Shown: piece after piece, positions 53,414-64,000 of the stretch
Numbering within the stretch: the stretch's first letter is position 1
Layout: every line of letters begins with the position of its first letter
The notes under the pieces: model-generated
Database searches by the model: none
Told to the model about the DNA's origin: nothing
The model's input: only the letters and a program-made list of their open reading frames with translations
Source: Xylocopa sonorina
Taxonomy: Eukaryota > Arthropoda > Insecta > Hymenoptera > Apidae
Reading direction: 5' to 3'
Length of the DNA stretch: 64,000 bases
Assembly: GCF_050948175.1 (NCBI RefSeq)
Contig: NW_027490216.1
Coordinates: forward strand, 682,001-746,000
Program-made: the position numbers and the translations under genes

Positions 53414-56400
53414 ACATAACCGGAAAAACTAGCACGCCAAACGTAGTTCTAAAATCCGATCTTCTAATTTCACCAACTCGCTTCATGGTGGACACTGGGG
53501 CGGAAATAAATATTATAAAACGTTCGGCTCTAAAAGCATCCGCGCGAATCGATAAGTCCGAGATCGTAATAATAACAGGGGTAACCGATGGCAAAACCGC
53601 AACCTTAGGGACGGTGAATCTTGTCATTTTCGGTCGCGTCGTTCCTTTTAATGTGGTCGAGGATGATTTTCCCCTTAAACCAAGCGGGATCCTCGGCTCC
53701 GGGTTCTGTATGGACGCAGAAATCTCTTTTCCAAATAAAATAATCAAATGGAATGGTAAGAGAATTCCTTTCGAAGACGATATCGAAGCACTCGAGGAAC
53801 CGTCACCGGACTCGAAAATAAAGCCTCTCCTATCGCCGAAACGTAAACAAGCGCCGCGCACGGAATCTATTCCCCCTCCGCCGCCGCGCCCGCCGCGTAA
53901 ATCATCGCCTCCGCTGAAACGTGATGCAGCAACGAAATCGAAGCTTCGAACGCAAGACAAAGCAGCTTCTCCGAAGTCAGGAGACCGTATCTCCATTCCG
54001 CCGAGATCAAATATCGGTATCAAGGTCCGCGTAGTTAATTCGAACCTCGCGGAAGGTATAATTCCTCGTATCGATCTTGCGCCGGGTATATTTTTCGGAA
54101 ACGCTCTCGTCAGAGTAATTCGGGGCAAAGCGGTAACTCGAATAATTAATTCATCCGACCGCGCCGTCGAAATCGCGTTACCAGAAATCGTACTTGAGCC
54201 CGCGCAAATCATGACTCCCCTCCATAAGGAGGATAGTCCGTCGCTGTATCCGGCTTTTTCTAAATCTACTAGATCCAACGTATCCGCCGTACCGATCGGC
54301 TCATCCCAAAAAGGGAAAACTTCTATTTCTTTCTCGAGTCAGACACCATACTCGACAATCGAAACTCCTCCTTCGCGTTGCAAAATCGCGAATGTTCAGC
54401 AAATCTCCTATGCTCAGGCGGTTAAAAATAATGTACAACAGTCGCCGTTAAAACAAACATCGAAATCCGCCAATCCTTCGAAATCTCGTCTAGATCGACT
54501 TCTTAGTCTCCTCCGTCTCGACCACCTCAACGCAGAGGAAGGAGAGCACGTCGTCCGTCTCGTTCAAAGCACGCAGGAGCTTTTTCACATTGAGGGGGAT
54601 AAATTAGGGCATACGTCAGCAACCACGCACAAGATTCCAACCGTCGACGACCGCCCCGTCAATGTGAAACAATACCGGTTCCCACCAGCTCATAAGGAGG
54701 AGATTCGACGACAAGTCGACAAATTTTTACAAAATGGTGTCATCTCTCCGTCAAAATCACCATATAATTCGCCATTGTGGGTTGTCCCAAAGAAACCGGA
54801 CTCCTTGGGCAACAAGCAATGGCGCGTCGTCATCGACTACCGCGCACTCAATGAGAAATCTGTCGCCGATGCCTATCCCCTCCCTTGCATTACCGAGATA
54901 CTTGATCAGCTCGGGAGCGCGAAGTATTTTAGTACATTCGATCTCGCGAGCGGATTTCACCAGATCCCAATGGAGCCCGCCGATGCTCCCAAAACCGCTT
55001 TTTCGACGCCTCACGGGCATTATGAATTTAAAAGAATGCCATTCGGATTAAAAAATGCGCCAGCGACGTTCCAACGACTTATGGACAATGTCCTGTCCGG
55101 TCTCCAGGGGAACGAAATTTTCGTCTATTTGGACGACATTGTTATCTACGCTAGCTCTCTTCAAGAACATCGACTTAAATTCGATAAATTAACTCAACGG
55201 CTCAAAGAAGCTAATTTAGTATTGCAGCCGGATAAGTGCGAATTCTTGAGGAGAGAAGTAAGCTATTTGGGTCATATTATCAGTGAGCACGGTGTAAAAC
55301 CTGACCCTGCGAAAATTAGCGCCGTCAAAAATTTTCCGCGCCCGCGCAACGCGAAACAGATCAAACAATTCCTCGGGCTCGCGGGATACTACAGGCGGTT
55401 CATCGCAAATTTTTCCAATATTGCTAAGCCACTTACAAATTTGTTAAAAAAAAGACGCGCCCTTTGTATGGCGTAACGAGCAAGAGAATTCATTCGTCAA
55501 ACTCCGAGATTGCCTATGCGAAGCGCCTATCTTGCAGTACCCCAACTTTAAACAACCATTCGTGATAACGACCGACGCGTCCGCCGAAGCTATTGGTGCT
55601 ATCTTGAGTCAAGGACCAATAGGCCGCGATTTGCCAATCGCGTACACGTCGCGACTGTTAAACGCTGCGGAGAAAAACTACTCCACGATCGAGAAGGAGT
55701 GTCTGGCGATTGTCTACGCCGTCCATTACTTTCGTCCATACATATACGGTAATCAATTCAAACTCGTTACCGACCATCGACCGTTAGTGTGGATGAATTC
55801 GGTCAAGGACCCGTCAAGTAGACTCGTACGGTGGAGGCTTAAGTTAGCGGAATTTGACTACGAGATGGTCTATAAAAGTGGAAAAACGAACCTTAATGCG
55901 GACGCATTGTCGCGGAATCCCGCTCAAATTTTTCCGCTCTCGTATTCAGAAAACTCGGAGGACGACATCTTCGATGTGCCTCCGGAAACCCGTAAAAAGT
56001 ATACCACACTAGCGCCTCCTCCTACTCCGGTAACATCAGAACCTGAATTACCGACTCCAGGCACGTCCTTCCGTACCAACACAGCACCACCTCCGCAAGT
56101 CGCCAGCGACAGCACCGACTTTTATACTCCTGCTCCAAATGAATTTTTCCGACGCGAACCTCTGTTTAATTTCAGCCGTGACGCATTATCAACGCGACGA
56201 GACAATGTAGTTGTCTTCGTCACGCAATCTGGGCACCCCTATGACACGGGCGCCAAAGATCTAGCGAACGCTGAAAAATTCCTCCTAAACAAAAATCACG
56301 TCCTTACCAAAGCCAAAGTCATAAAAATCGGAAACGAATTCCAAATCCAGCTTCCAATCATCGAACATTCCACCAGATCAATCAATTTCCAGACCGTAAT

Positions 56401-58213
56401 AGAAACATTCAGATCCTTGTGCGACGTTGTAAACGAATTACAATTACAAACATTTAGTATCGCACAAACCTATCTAGACTCCGTATCCTGGTCCCGAATC
56501 CAGAAAATCCTTCAAGACCTGTTTTACGAAACAACTGTCCAGATTACGGTCTGCCAGGGCCTCATTAAAACCCCTTCGGTCGAAGAGCGACTGAAAATAA
56601 TAAGGGAAAACCACGACTCCCCTGTGGGAGGTCACAAAGGGGTTAATAAAACTTATTCTCGCATCAGACAACAATACTTTTGGCCAAACATGAAAACACA
56701 AATACAAGAATATATTGGCAAATGTAAAAGTTGTCAGACAGAGAAACTGGTCCGGGTAAAGACCAGACAGCCTCTCACTTTAACCGACACCCCTGGCAGG
56801 GCATTCGATAAGATTTCAATGGACGTAATGGGTCCTCTTCCCGAAACTTCCGACGGTTATACAAGTATCCTCACGATCCAAGATCTCCTCACTAAATACT
56901 CAGTCGCAGTTCCTCTCAAAACCACCACCGCAGTAGACATTGCCGAAGCTTTAATAAAAGAATTCATTTGTAAGTTCGGATGCCCGAAAGGCATACTCAC
57001 GGACCAAGGTTCGAACTTTATAAATAGCTTGATTAAAGCCATAGCAATCAAATTCCGTATTAAGCAATACAAGTCCACTGCGTTCCATCCACAAACAAAC
57101 GGGTCCGTTGAACGATCTCACCACGTCCTGGCCGAATATCTGAAGCATTACATAGAGTCGAGTAACGATTGGGTGAATTGGTTACCGTATGCAATGTTTT
57201 CATACAACACCAGTGTGCACGAGGGTACATTATACACCCCACACGAACTAGTGTTCGGCAGGATAGCTAGGACGCCGTCAGCCACTCCTTTTCAGGACAG
57301 CTCTGATAACGAAACTTATAGCGACTATCTTATACAACTTCAGGAGAAAATCACGAAATCTCAGGATTTGGCTAAAGCCAATCTAGACAACGCGAAACGC
57401 CGTTCCAAATATTATTATGACCGAAATCTCAATGTCCAAAACTTCGAGGTAGGCCAATGGGTCTATCTTTTAAAAGAGCCGAACAAACATAAGTTCCAGG
57501 CACAGTATTCTGGACCGTACCGTATCCTCGAAATTTTGGGCAACTGTAATGTTAAGCTGAATGTAAAAGGGCGCCATAAAATTGTTCATACGAACAAAAT
57601 CAAAATTTGTAAACGAATGCATAGTATGCAGAGTGTGGATGCTAGTGAAAGAAAAGTGCGAAAAACTGAAAATGAAGTCAGTGAGAGCAGTGACATTCAA
57701 ACGAACGCTGAAAGTGAAAGCGACGAAAGTGCCTGCAATCCGAAGGAAGCCCGCAGTCACGGTCCAATCTCCAAACGTTATCGCCAGGATCAACCAGGCG
57801 AAAAACCTCAGATTCCGCAGCATCCAGCCGACAGGACCAAGAGAAGGATCCAGCATCCCGAAATCTACCCAACAGACAAGAGATCTCGGCATGGCCGAGA
57901 TTCTTTTTCCAAGGGGGGTGGTGTAACGTCAGGCGTACCGCCTGCCACCCTCCGGCGTCCACCTCATCATCCCCAGCATCCGTATCCGGAGCCCCTGCAC
58001 ACGGGCCACCCGCCGACTCGCCGTCCCTACAGAAGGAGACAAAGGTACGAGAGGGAAGAAGGATGCAGCATGCCGCGCCCACGCGCGATCTCCACACACG
58101 AGGGGGAGGACTTCACCCCGTATTACGAGGGCGAGGAGCTCTCCGACACATACTGGGTCGAATCCCCAGCGATCACGAAGCCCTATACGTACTTCTCGTA
58201 CATGTGGGATTAG
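53305..58213 (+). pseudogene. pol: Element 5 pol, one-base insertion between RT and RNase H
   Basis: The frame is open through protease and RT from the ATG at 53485 to a stop at 55474-55476. It is lost because an A-run that is seven bases in the other copies is eight here (55446-55453, in LTNLLKK). From about 55532 the original reading resumes in the next frame, with RNase H, zinc finger, D-D-35-E integrase, GPY and the LTR-encoded tail all open to 58213. A further private change is Glu-Gly-Glu in NAEEGEHVV where others have Arg. A homopolymer length change is also a common sequencing error, so the lesion may not be real. Confidence 0.92.
57911..57921 (+). other. Element 5 polypurine tract
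   Basis: AAGGGGGGTGG directly before the 3' LTR. Confidence 0.82.
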
Positions 58214-59509
58214 AATAAGGACACTACTCACCTATGTACATACACACCAACACACACCTAGATTTAAGTGAATATATGTATATATTTCATTCATGCACGG
58301 CTATGTTCCGTGCACTCGCGCGCACACTCGACGCTCGCGGCTCACGCTTAACGCGGGCCGCGCCCCACTCCGAACGGCCGCCCCACCACGGGGGCCGAGC
58401 AGCCGCCCTACTCCGACCGTCCGCCCCACCGCGAGGGCCCAGCGACTCGCGCGCCGCGCGACCCGAGGAGGTCGCGGACGCGAGATCCGAGAGTCAGTTC
58501 CAATCTCACCTCCGAACGGGAGAGTTCGTATCTCATCTCTGAACCGAGGAGTTCTAATCCAGCATCCGAACGATGCACCTCCGATCCGAGCAATAGGCTC
58601 ATTCGCAACGAGCAATTAGCTCTAATGCATTCGTCTCTATCCATACTCCCATAGCGGAGTCCATTCGATACTTTATACTATTTCTAATTCTCATTGTAAT
58701 CGCTAGTCAGTAACTTAGAATTTAGTCAAGTGTATCTAGTATAGTGAAATCATAGAATATAGTTTATTTTTACCAGATTCAAAGTATCTTTATTCGAGTT
58801 CAAATACAATTCCTTAATTCTAATCCACGGGTACGCTCGCGATTATTCTAATTCTATATCTCATCTACGATAGTCTTGAGGCTCGACGACTAGAGCGAAC
58901 TAGCGCTTAGTTGCTCCATCCTCACTTCTACCGTGTACAGAATATCTTGCGCCCAGGTCGATCCCGGTAAGCTAGAGCGAACCAACGCTTAGCCGTGCCG
59001 TATTCAACCGAAGTTCAAGTATTCTCGATGAGCCTTGCACCTCCGACAAAGCGTACACGACGCGCGGGGAGGAGAGAGTTCATTCGTCGTCTCGCTCGGG
59101 AATACGTGGGTGATGCACCAGAATATTCAATTTCCTACGTTCGAGTCCTGGTTCCTGTGAAGGAGGTTTCCTTCGCCGCACGACCCGTACGAGTCGCCAA
59201 TCGTCAGGGCCAAACGCCGATACCTGCCAGCCGGAGTCAACCCGCCTGGACGCTTATTCCCGTAGACGTACCTCCGTTCCAGCCGTACGCCGCCGCCATC
59301 CCGGTTGCGGATCCAAGGCGTTCCAGGTACCTGGAAAGAGAAATCAGACAGCGGAATCAAGCCTTCGCAAGGTAAGTTTAGTGTTAGTTACCGTTTTATC
59401 GAGTCCGAAACGCCAACGAACCCGGTCCGGACGCAATTCGCGTTATTTTCGGGAACGGTTACGACTTTGTGCCACCGTTGCGAGCGCAACCGCACCTCGG
59501 GACGTGACA
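57922..59509 (+). repeat. Element 5 3' LTR, 1588 bp
   Basis: Same type as its 5' LTR. It has private changes CCGAGCAGCC, CATCTCTGAACC and GCGAACTAGCG. Followed by TACG. Confidence 0.95.
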
Positions 59510-59724
59510 TACGATAGGTAGATATTTGCAAACGCTATTTCCTTGCAAGGAAGCGTCGCATTTACATTCATTTGAAGTGTAGACGAGGAATACATAACAC
59601 TTCGCAAATCATATTATATCTTACCATGAAACACAGAAATGAAATGCGATATCGCGTTTTAAGAAGCACTAGAACTCTATTGCTACGATACGTAGACATC
59701 TGCAATCGCTATTTCCTTGCAAGG
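59510..59724 (+). repeat. Satellite remnant V (215 bp)
   Basis: Continues remnant IV after the element 5 insertion. It carries AGGTAGATATTTGC and GGAAGCGTCGC, found together also at 27544-27590, so IV plus V match one stretch of array II (about 27300-27752). It ends CTTGCAAGG where element 6 starts, inside the satellite palindrome. Confidence 0.95.
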
Positions 59725-61231
59725 TGTAACGTCAGGCGTACCGCCTGCCACCCTCCGGCGTCCACCTCATCATCCCCAGCATCCGTATCCGGAGCCCCTG
59801 CACACGGGCCACCCGCCGACTCGCCGTCCCTACAGAAGGAGACAAAGGTACGAGAGGGAAGAAGGATGCAGCATGCCGCGCCCACGCGCGATCTCCACAC
59901 ACGAGGGGGAGGACTTCACCCCGTATTACGAGGGCGAGGAGCTCTCCGACACATACTGGGTCGAATCCCCAGCGATCACGAAGCCCTATACGTACTTCTC
60001 GTACATGTGGGATTAGAATAAGGACACTACTCACCTATGTACATACACACCAACACACACCTAGATTTAAGTGAATATATGTATATATTTCATTCATGCA
60101 CGGCTATGTTCCGTGCACTCGCGCGCACACTCGACGCTCGCGGCTCACGCTTAACGCGGGCCGCGCCCCACTCCGAACGGCCGCCCCACCACGGGGGCCG
60201 AGCGGCCGCCCTACTCCGACCGTCCGCCCCACCGCGAGGGCCCAGCGACTCGCGCGCCGCGCGACCCGAGGAGGTCGCGGACGCGAGATCCGAGAGTCAG
60301 TTCTCATCTCATCTCCGAACTGGAGAGTTGCTAACTCATCTCCGAACCGAGGAGTTCTAATCCAGCATCCGAACGATGCACTTCCGATCCGAGCAATAGG
60401 CTCATTCGCAACGAGCAATTAGCTCTAATGCATTCGTCTCTATCCATACTCCCATAGCGGAGTCCATTCGATACTTTATACTATTTCTAATTCTCATTGT
60501 AATCGCTAGTCAGTAACTTAGAACTTAGTCAAGTGTATTTAGTATAGTGAAATCATAGAATATAGTTTATTTTTACCAGATTCAAAGTATCTTTATTCGA
60601 GTCCAAATACAATTCCTTAATTCTACTCCACGGGTACGCTCGCGATTATTCTATTTCTATATCTCATCTGCGATAGTCTTGAGGCTCGACGACTAGAGCG
60701 AACCAGCGCTTAGTTGCTCCATCCTCACTTCTACCGTATACAGAATATCTTGCGCCCAGGTTGATCCCGGTAAGCTAGAGCGAACCAACGCTTAGCCGCG
60801 CCGTACTCGACCGAAGTTCAAGTATTCTCGACGAGCCTTGCACCTCCGACAAAGCGTACACGACGCGCGGGGAGGAGAGAGTTTATTCGTCGTCTCGCTC
60901 GGGAATACGTGGGTGATGCACCAGAATATTCAATTTCCTGCGTTCGAGTCCTGGTACCTGTGAAGGAGGTTTCCTTCGCCGCACGACCCGTACCTCCGTT
61001 CCAGCCGTACGCCGCCGCCATCCCGGTTGCGGATCCAAGGCGCTCCAGGTACCTAGAAAGAGAAATCAGACAGCGGAATCAAGCCTTCGCAAGGTAAGTT
61101 TAGTGTTAATTACCGTTTTATCGAGTCCGAAACGCCAACGAACCCGGTCCGGACGCAATTCGCGTTATTTTCGGGAACGGTTACGACTTTGTGCCACCGT
61201 TGCGAGCGCAACCGCACCTCGGGACGTGACA
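59725..61231 (+). repeat. Element 6 5' LTR, 1507 bp
   Basis: Carries the 81-bp deletion and the CCGAACTGGAGAGTTG unit variant. The LTR sense frame here has lost its ATG (CTCGACGAG). Confidence 0.95.
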
Positions 61232-61244
61232 CGAAAGTTATTTT

Positions 61245-61262
61245 TGGTGACAGCGGTGGGAT
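61245..61262 (+). other. Element 6 primer binding site
   Basis: TGGTGACAGCGGTGGGAT, 13 nt past the LTR. Confidence 0.7.
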
Positions 61263-61313
61263 AGCCCCGCGTTTCCTCCGGAAATTCTGCCGAAAGGAAC
61301 CGCGAAACTAGAT

Positions 61314-62633
61314 ATGGCAACCCGGACTCCGACAAAAACGCGCCAGCAGACACAGCGAGCCGCCGCGATGGCCGATTCCGAACGCGAAAAACGCACTAGC
61401 AGAACGCTTGATTTCCAAGACGCTATCGCCGAGCCTCTTCCTAGTACCGCGCAACAAAATACTTCCGCGAAAAATACGAAAGCGACCGATCCGAGTAATG
61501 CCGCGTTGCTCCAGCAAATAGAAATTCTACGTCGTGAATTAGAATCTATTCGCAGAACGCCTGATTTAACGCGCGACGATACTGTTTCTCTAGATATTCC
61601 TCGGGGAAATCCGCTTTCCGGACATAATTCGAGCTCCGATTTCAATACAAATAGTTCGCAACACGACGAGCTATCGCTTAAGCAGGCCCTCGAAGCCGTG
61701 CCGACATTCGATGGTCAGAATATTCCTATTCTTCAGTTTACCCGAGCGTGTAAACGCGCTTATGAGCTTATCCCTAATGGGTGCGAGCGAACTTTCACAC
61801 GCCTGCTTAAGGGAAAACTCAAGGGTCGTGCCTACGCCGCGCTAGAAGACGAGCCATGTTACACAATACTCGAATTAACGGACGTTCTTCGCAGCACATT
61901 TTGCTCCGTAAAATCAGCTCATCATTATCGGGGTGAACTTGCAAATATATTCATGCGCGCGAACGAGCACATTCTAGATTACATCGGTCGAGTAAAAGAT
62001 CTTAGAACCGCCATAATTGATTGCGAAAGGCTTGCTCGACGAGACACACCGGAATCGCTCGATGACGTAGACGCGCTCACTCTACAATGTTTTAAAGACG
62101 GTCTCATTCCGGAAATTCGAATGCAAATGACGATAAATTCATTCGGCACATTGCGAGAAACGTTCGCTCGAGCGCGAGAGCTTTACCAAATGCACGAACG
62201 TGATTGCAACCGACTAGGTAGATCGCGTGCCGCGCGACCAGAATCGCGCGAAAAACCAGCCGAAGTTATTTGCCGAAAATGTAATAATATCGGACATTAC
62301 GCGACCGAGTGTCGGCTCAGACCGCCATCGCCGTACCGACCGCAGGAATACTTGCGATCCAGGGACGTACCGCCTCCTACTCGAGGCCCCGCGTACGAAC
62401 AACCGAGACAAATCGTAGCCAGGGACGCGCCCAAATTTTGTCGCTATTGCAAGACCCCGGGGCACGAAATAGGCGAGTGCCGCAAAAGACAGTACAACAA
62501 CGCGGTAAATAAAAATTCGGGAAACGACAATGGCCTCCGCACCCGCCGCGAGACAGGTGGCGAGGCCGCGCACCAAGTCCGTCCTCTCGCCGCGAACAAC
62601 TCCAACGCGGAAATCGACGAAACGCCGCGATAA
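61314..62633 (+). CDS. gag: Element 6 gag: capsid/nucleocapsid polyprotein
   Basis: Intact, 439 codons, protein matching elements 2 and 5 with NTKATDPSN and ELESIRR, both CCHC knuckles present. The leader just upstream is of the GCCCCGCG/TTCTGCC type, like elements 1, 3 and 4, so a joint between the element 4-like LTR and leader and the element 2-like gag lies between about 61290 and the first gag differences. Confidence 0.95.
   Translation: MATRTPTKTRQQTQRAAAMADSEREKRTSRTLDFQDAIAEPLPSTAQQNTSAKNTKATDPSNAALLQQIEILRRELESIRRTPDLTRDDTVSLDIPRGNPLSGHNSSSDFNTNSSQHDELSLKQALEAVPTFDGQNIPILQFTRACKRAYELIPNGCERTFTRLLKGKLKGRAYAALEDEPCYTILELTDVLRSTFCSVKSAHHYRGELANIFMRANEHILDYIGRVKDLRTAIIDCERLARRDTPESLDDVDALTLQCFKDGLIPEIRMQMTINSFGTLRETFARARELYQMHERDCNRLGRSRAARPESREKPAEVICRKCNNIGHYATECRLRPPSPYRPQEYLRSRDVPPPTRGPAYEQPRQIVARDAPKFCRYCKTPGHEIGECRKRQYNNAVNKNSGNDNGLRTRRETGGEAAHQVRPLAANNSNAEIDETPR
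62519..62590 (+). promoter_or_regulatory. Element 6 -1 ribosomal frameshift signal
   Basis: GGGAAAC at 62519-62525 with both predicted stems unchanged. Confidence 0.8.
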
Positions 62634-64000
62634 ACATAACCGGAAAAACTAGCACGCCAAACGTAATTTTAAAGTCCGACCTTCTAATTTCACCAACTCG
62701 CTTCATGGTGGACACTGGGGCGGAAATAAATATTATAAAACGTTCGGCTCTAAAAGCATCCGCGCGAATCGATAAGTCCGAGATCGTCATAATAACAGGG
62801 GTAACCGATGGCAAAACCGCAACCTTAGGGACGGTGAATCTTGTCATTTTCGGTCGCGTCGTTCCTTTTAATGTGGTCGAGGATGATTTTCCCCTTAAAC
62901 CAAGCGGGATCCTCGGCTCCGGGTTCTGTATGGACGCAGAAATCTCTTTTCCAAATAAAATAATCAAATGGAATGGTAAGAGAATTCCTTTCGAAGACGA
63001 TATCGAAGCACTCGAGGAACCGTCACCGGAGTCGAAAATAAAGCCTCTCCTATCGCCGAAACGTAAACAAGCGCCGCGCACGGAATCTATTCCCCCTCCG
63101 CCGCCGCGCCCGCCGCGTAAATCATCGCCTCCGCTGAAACGCGATGCAGCAACGAAATCGAAGCTTCGAACGCAAGACAAAGCAGCTTCTCCGAAGTCAG
63201 GAGACCGTATCTCCATTCCGCCGAGATCAAATATCGGTATCAAGGTCCGCGTAGTTAATTCGAACCTCGCGGAAGGTATAATTCCTCGTATCGATCTTGC
63301 GCCGGGTATATTTTTCGGAAACGCTCTCGTCAGAGTAATTCGGGGCAAAGCGGTAACTCGAATAATTAATTCATCCGACCGCGCCGTCGAAATCGCGTTA
63401 CCAGAAATCGTACTTGAGCCCGCGCAAATCATGACTCCCCTCCATAAGGAGGATAGTCCGTCGCTGTATCCGGCTTTTTCTAAATCTACTAAATCCAACG
63501 TATCCGCCGTACCGATCGGCTCATCCCAAAAAGGGAAAACTTCTATTTCTTTCTCGAGTCAGACACCATACTCGACAATCGAAACTCCTCCTTCGCGTTG
63601 CAAAATCGCGAATGTTCAGCAAATCTCCTATGCTCAGGCGGTTAAAAATAATGTACAACAGTCGCCGTTAAAACAAACATCGAAATCCGCCAATCCTTCG
63701 AAATCTCGTCTAGATCGACTTCTTAGTCTCCTCCGTCTCGACCACCTCAACGCAGAGGAAAGAGAGCACGTCGTCCGTCTCGTTCAAAGCACGCAGGAGC
63801 TTTTTCACATTGAGGGGGATAAATTAGGGCATACGTCAGCAACCACGCACAAGATTCCAACCGTCGACGACCGCCCCGTCAATGTGAAACAATACCGGTT
63901 CCCACCAGCTCATAAGGAGGAGATTCGACGACAAGTCGACAAATTTTTACAAAATGGTGTCATCTCTCCGTCAAAATCACCATATAATTCGCCATTGTGG
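62525..64000 (+). CDS. pol: Element 6 pol, partial (protease and start of RT)
   Basis: The first in-frame ATG, just before the protease DTGA, is at 62705. The frame has no stop that I can see to the window edge. It includes the complete protease with the ILGSGF motif that element 4 lacks, and the start of RT (NSPLW). Markers HKEDSPSLYPAF and SPESKIK group it with element 2; the AAATCC codon gives Lys where element 2 has Arg. The rest, including all RT catalytic residues, lies outside the window. Confidence 0.9.

Larger units (their letters stand above)
50424..59509 (+). mobile_element. Element 5: Ty3/Gypsy LTR retrotransposon, full length (9086 bp) with 4-bp TSD
   Basis: Matching 1588-bp LTRs and TACG on both sides. 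I noticed four LTR differences (near 51189, 58400, 58539 and 58909), about 0.25 per cent, so the insertion is recent. Gag is intact; pol is frameshifted by one base in an A-run. Its leader and gag match element 2, while pol from about 53445 onward matches element 4. Confidence 0.97.
59725..64000 (+). mobile_element. Element 6: Ty3/Gypsy LTR retrotransposon, 3' part beyond window
   Basis: 5' LTR of the 1507-bp type, PBS, intact gag, and pol open to the window end within RT. The LTR matches the 5' LTR of element 4, but gag and pol match element 2 (including SPESKIK, otherwise seen only there). It is another mosaic. The left flank is AAGG (59721-59724); the right flank is not visible. Confidence 0.95.

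Noticed and set aside
55446..55453. Programmed +1/-1 slippage at A8 in element 5 pol
   Set aside because: The other copies have A7 and an uninterrupted frame, so an extra base by mutation or sequencing error is simpler.
50424..59509. Elements 4-6 as a simple tandem array made by LTR-LTR exchange
   Set aside because: Satellite lies between them and element 5 has its own TACG duplication, so it is an independent insertion.

Overview
The window is animal, most likely arthropod, heterochromatin. It holds no cellular gene that I can recognise. Everything in it is either a 174-bp satellite DNA or one family of Ty3/Gypsy-type LTR retrotransposon inserted into that satellite. The DX35E integrase with a GPY/F module, two CCHC knuckles in Gag, a YLDD reverse transcriptase and the CpG-rich coding DNA fit insect Gypsy elements. 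A hymenopteran host is possible, but the sequence does not prove it.

Layout: satellite array I (1-2482); element 1, minus strand, 5' LTR truncated (2483-10973); a 121-bp inverted satellite scrap (10974-11094); element 2, plus (11095-20233); satellite array II (20234-27995); element 3, minus (27996-37026); satellite array III (37027-41263); element 4, plus (41264-50186); satellite IV (50187-50423); element 5, plus (50424-59509); satellite V (59510-59724); element 6, plus, cut by the window end (59725-64000).

Each element has long LTRs (1507-1615 bp, TG...CA), a primer binding site resembling the 3' end of tRNA-Leu, gag (439 codons), and pol in the -1 frame (protease, RT, RNase H, H2C2 zinc finger, integrase, long tail). 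A polypurine tract abuts the 3' LTR. No env gene was seen. Gag and pol are joined by a textbook -1 frameshift signal: GGGAAAC in phase, a 6-nt spacer, and a predicted H-type pseudoknot. Unusually, pol runs through the polypurine tract and 97 codons into the 3' LTR. Elements 1 and 2 have intact catalytic domains (2 lacks only the pol tail). Element 3 has one nonsense codon, 4 an 81-bp in-frame protease deletion, and 5 a one-base frameshift. LTR pairs differ at only a few sites, so insertions are recent.

The most interesting evidence concerns rearrangement. The flanks of elements 1 and 2 cross-match in a way best explained by an inversion between two oppositely oriented 3' LTRs. Element 4 has two different LTR types and discordant flanks, as expected of a crossover product. 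Marker combinations in pol pass the four-gamete test for recombination among copies. LTR lengths of 1561, 1588 and 1615 bp step exactly by a 27-bp tandem unit. Because the satellite has higher-order duplications, unoccupied paralogous copies of three insertion sites are present in the same window and confirm the target-site duplications.
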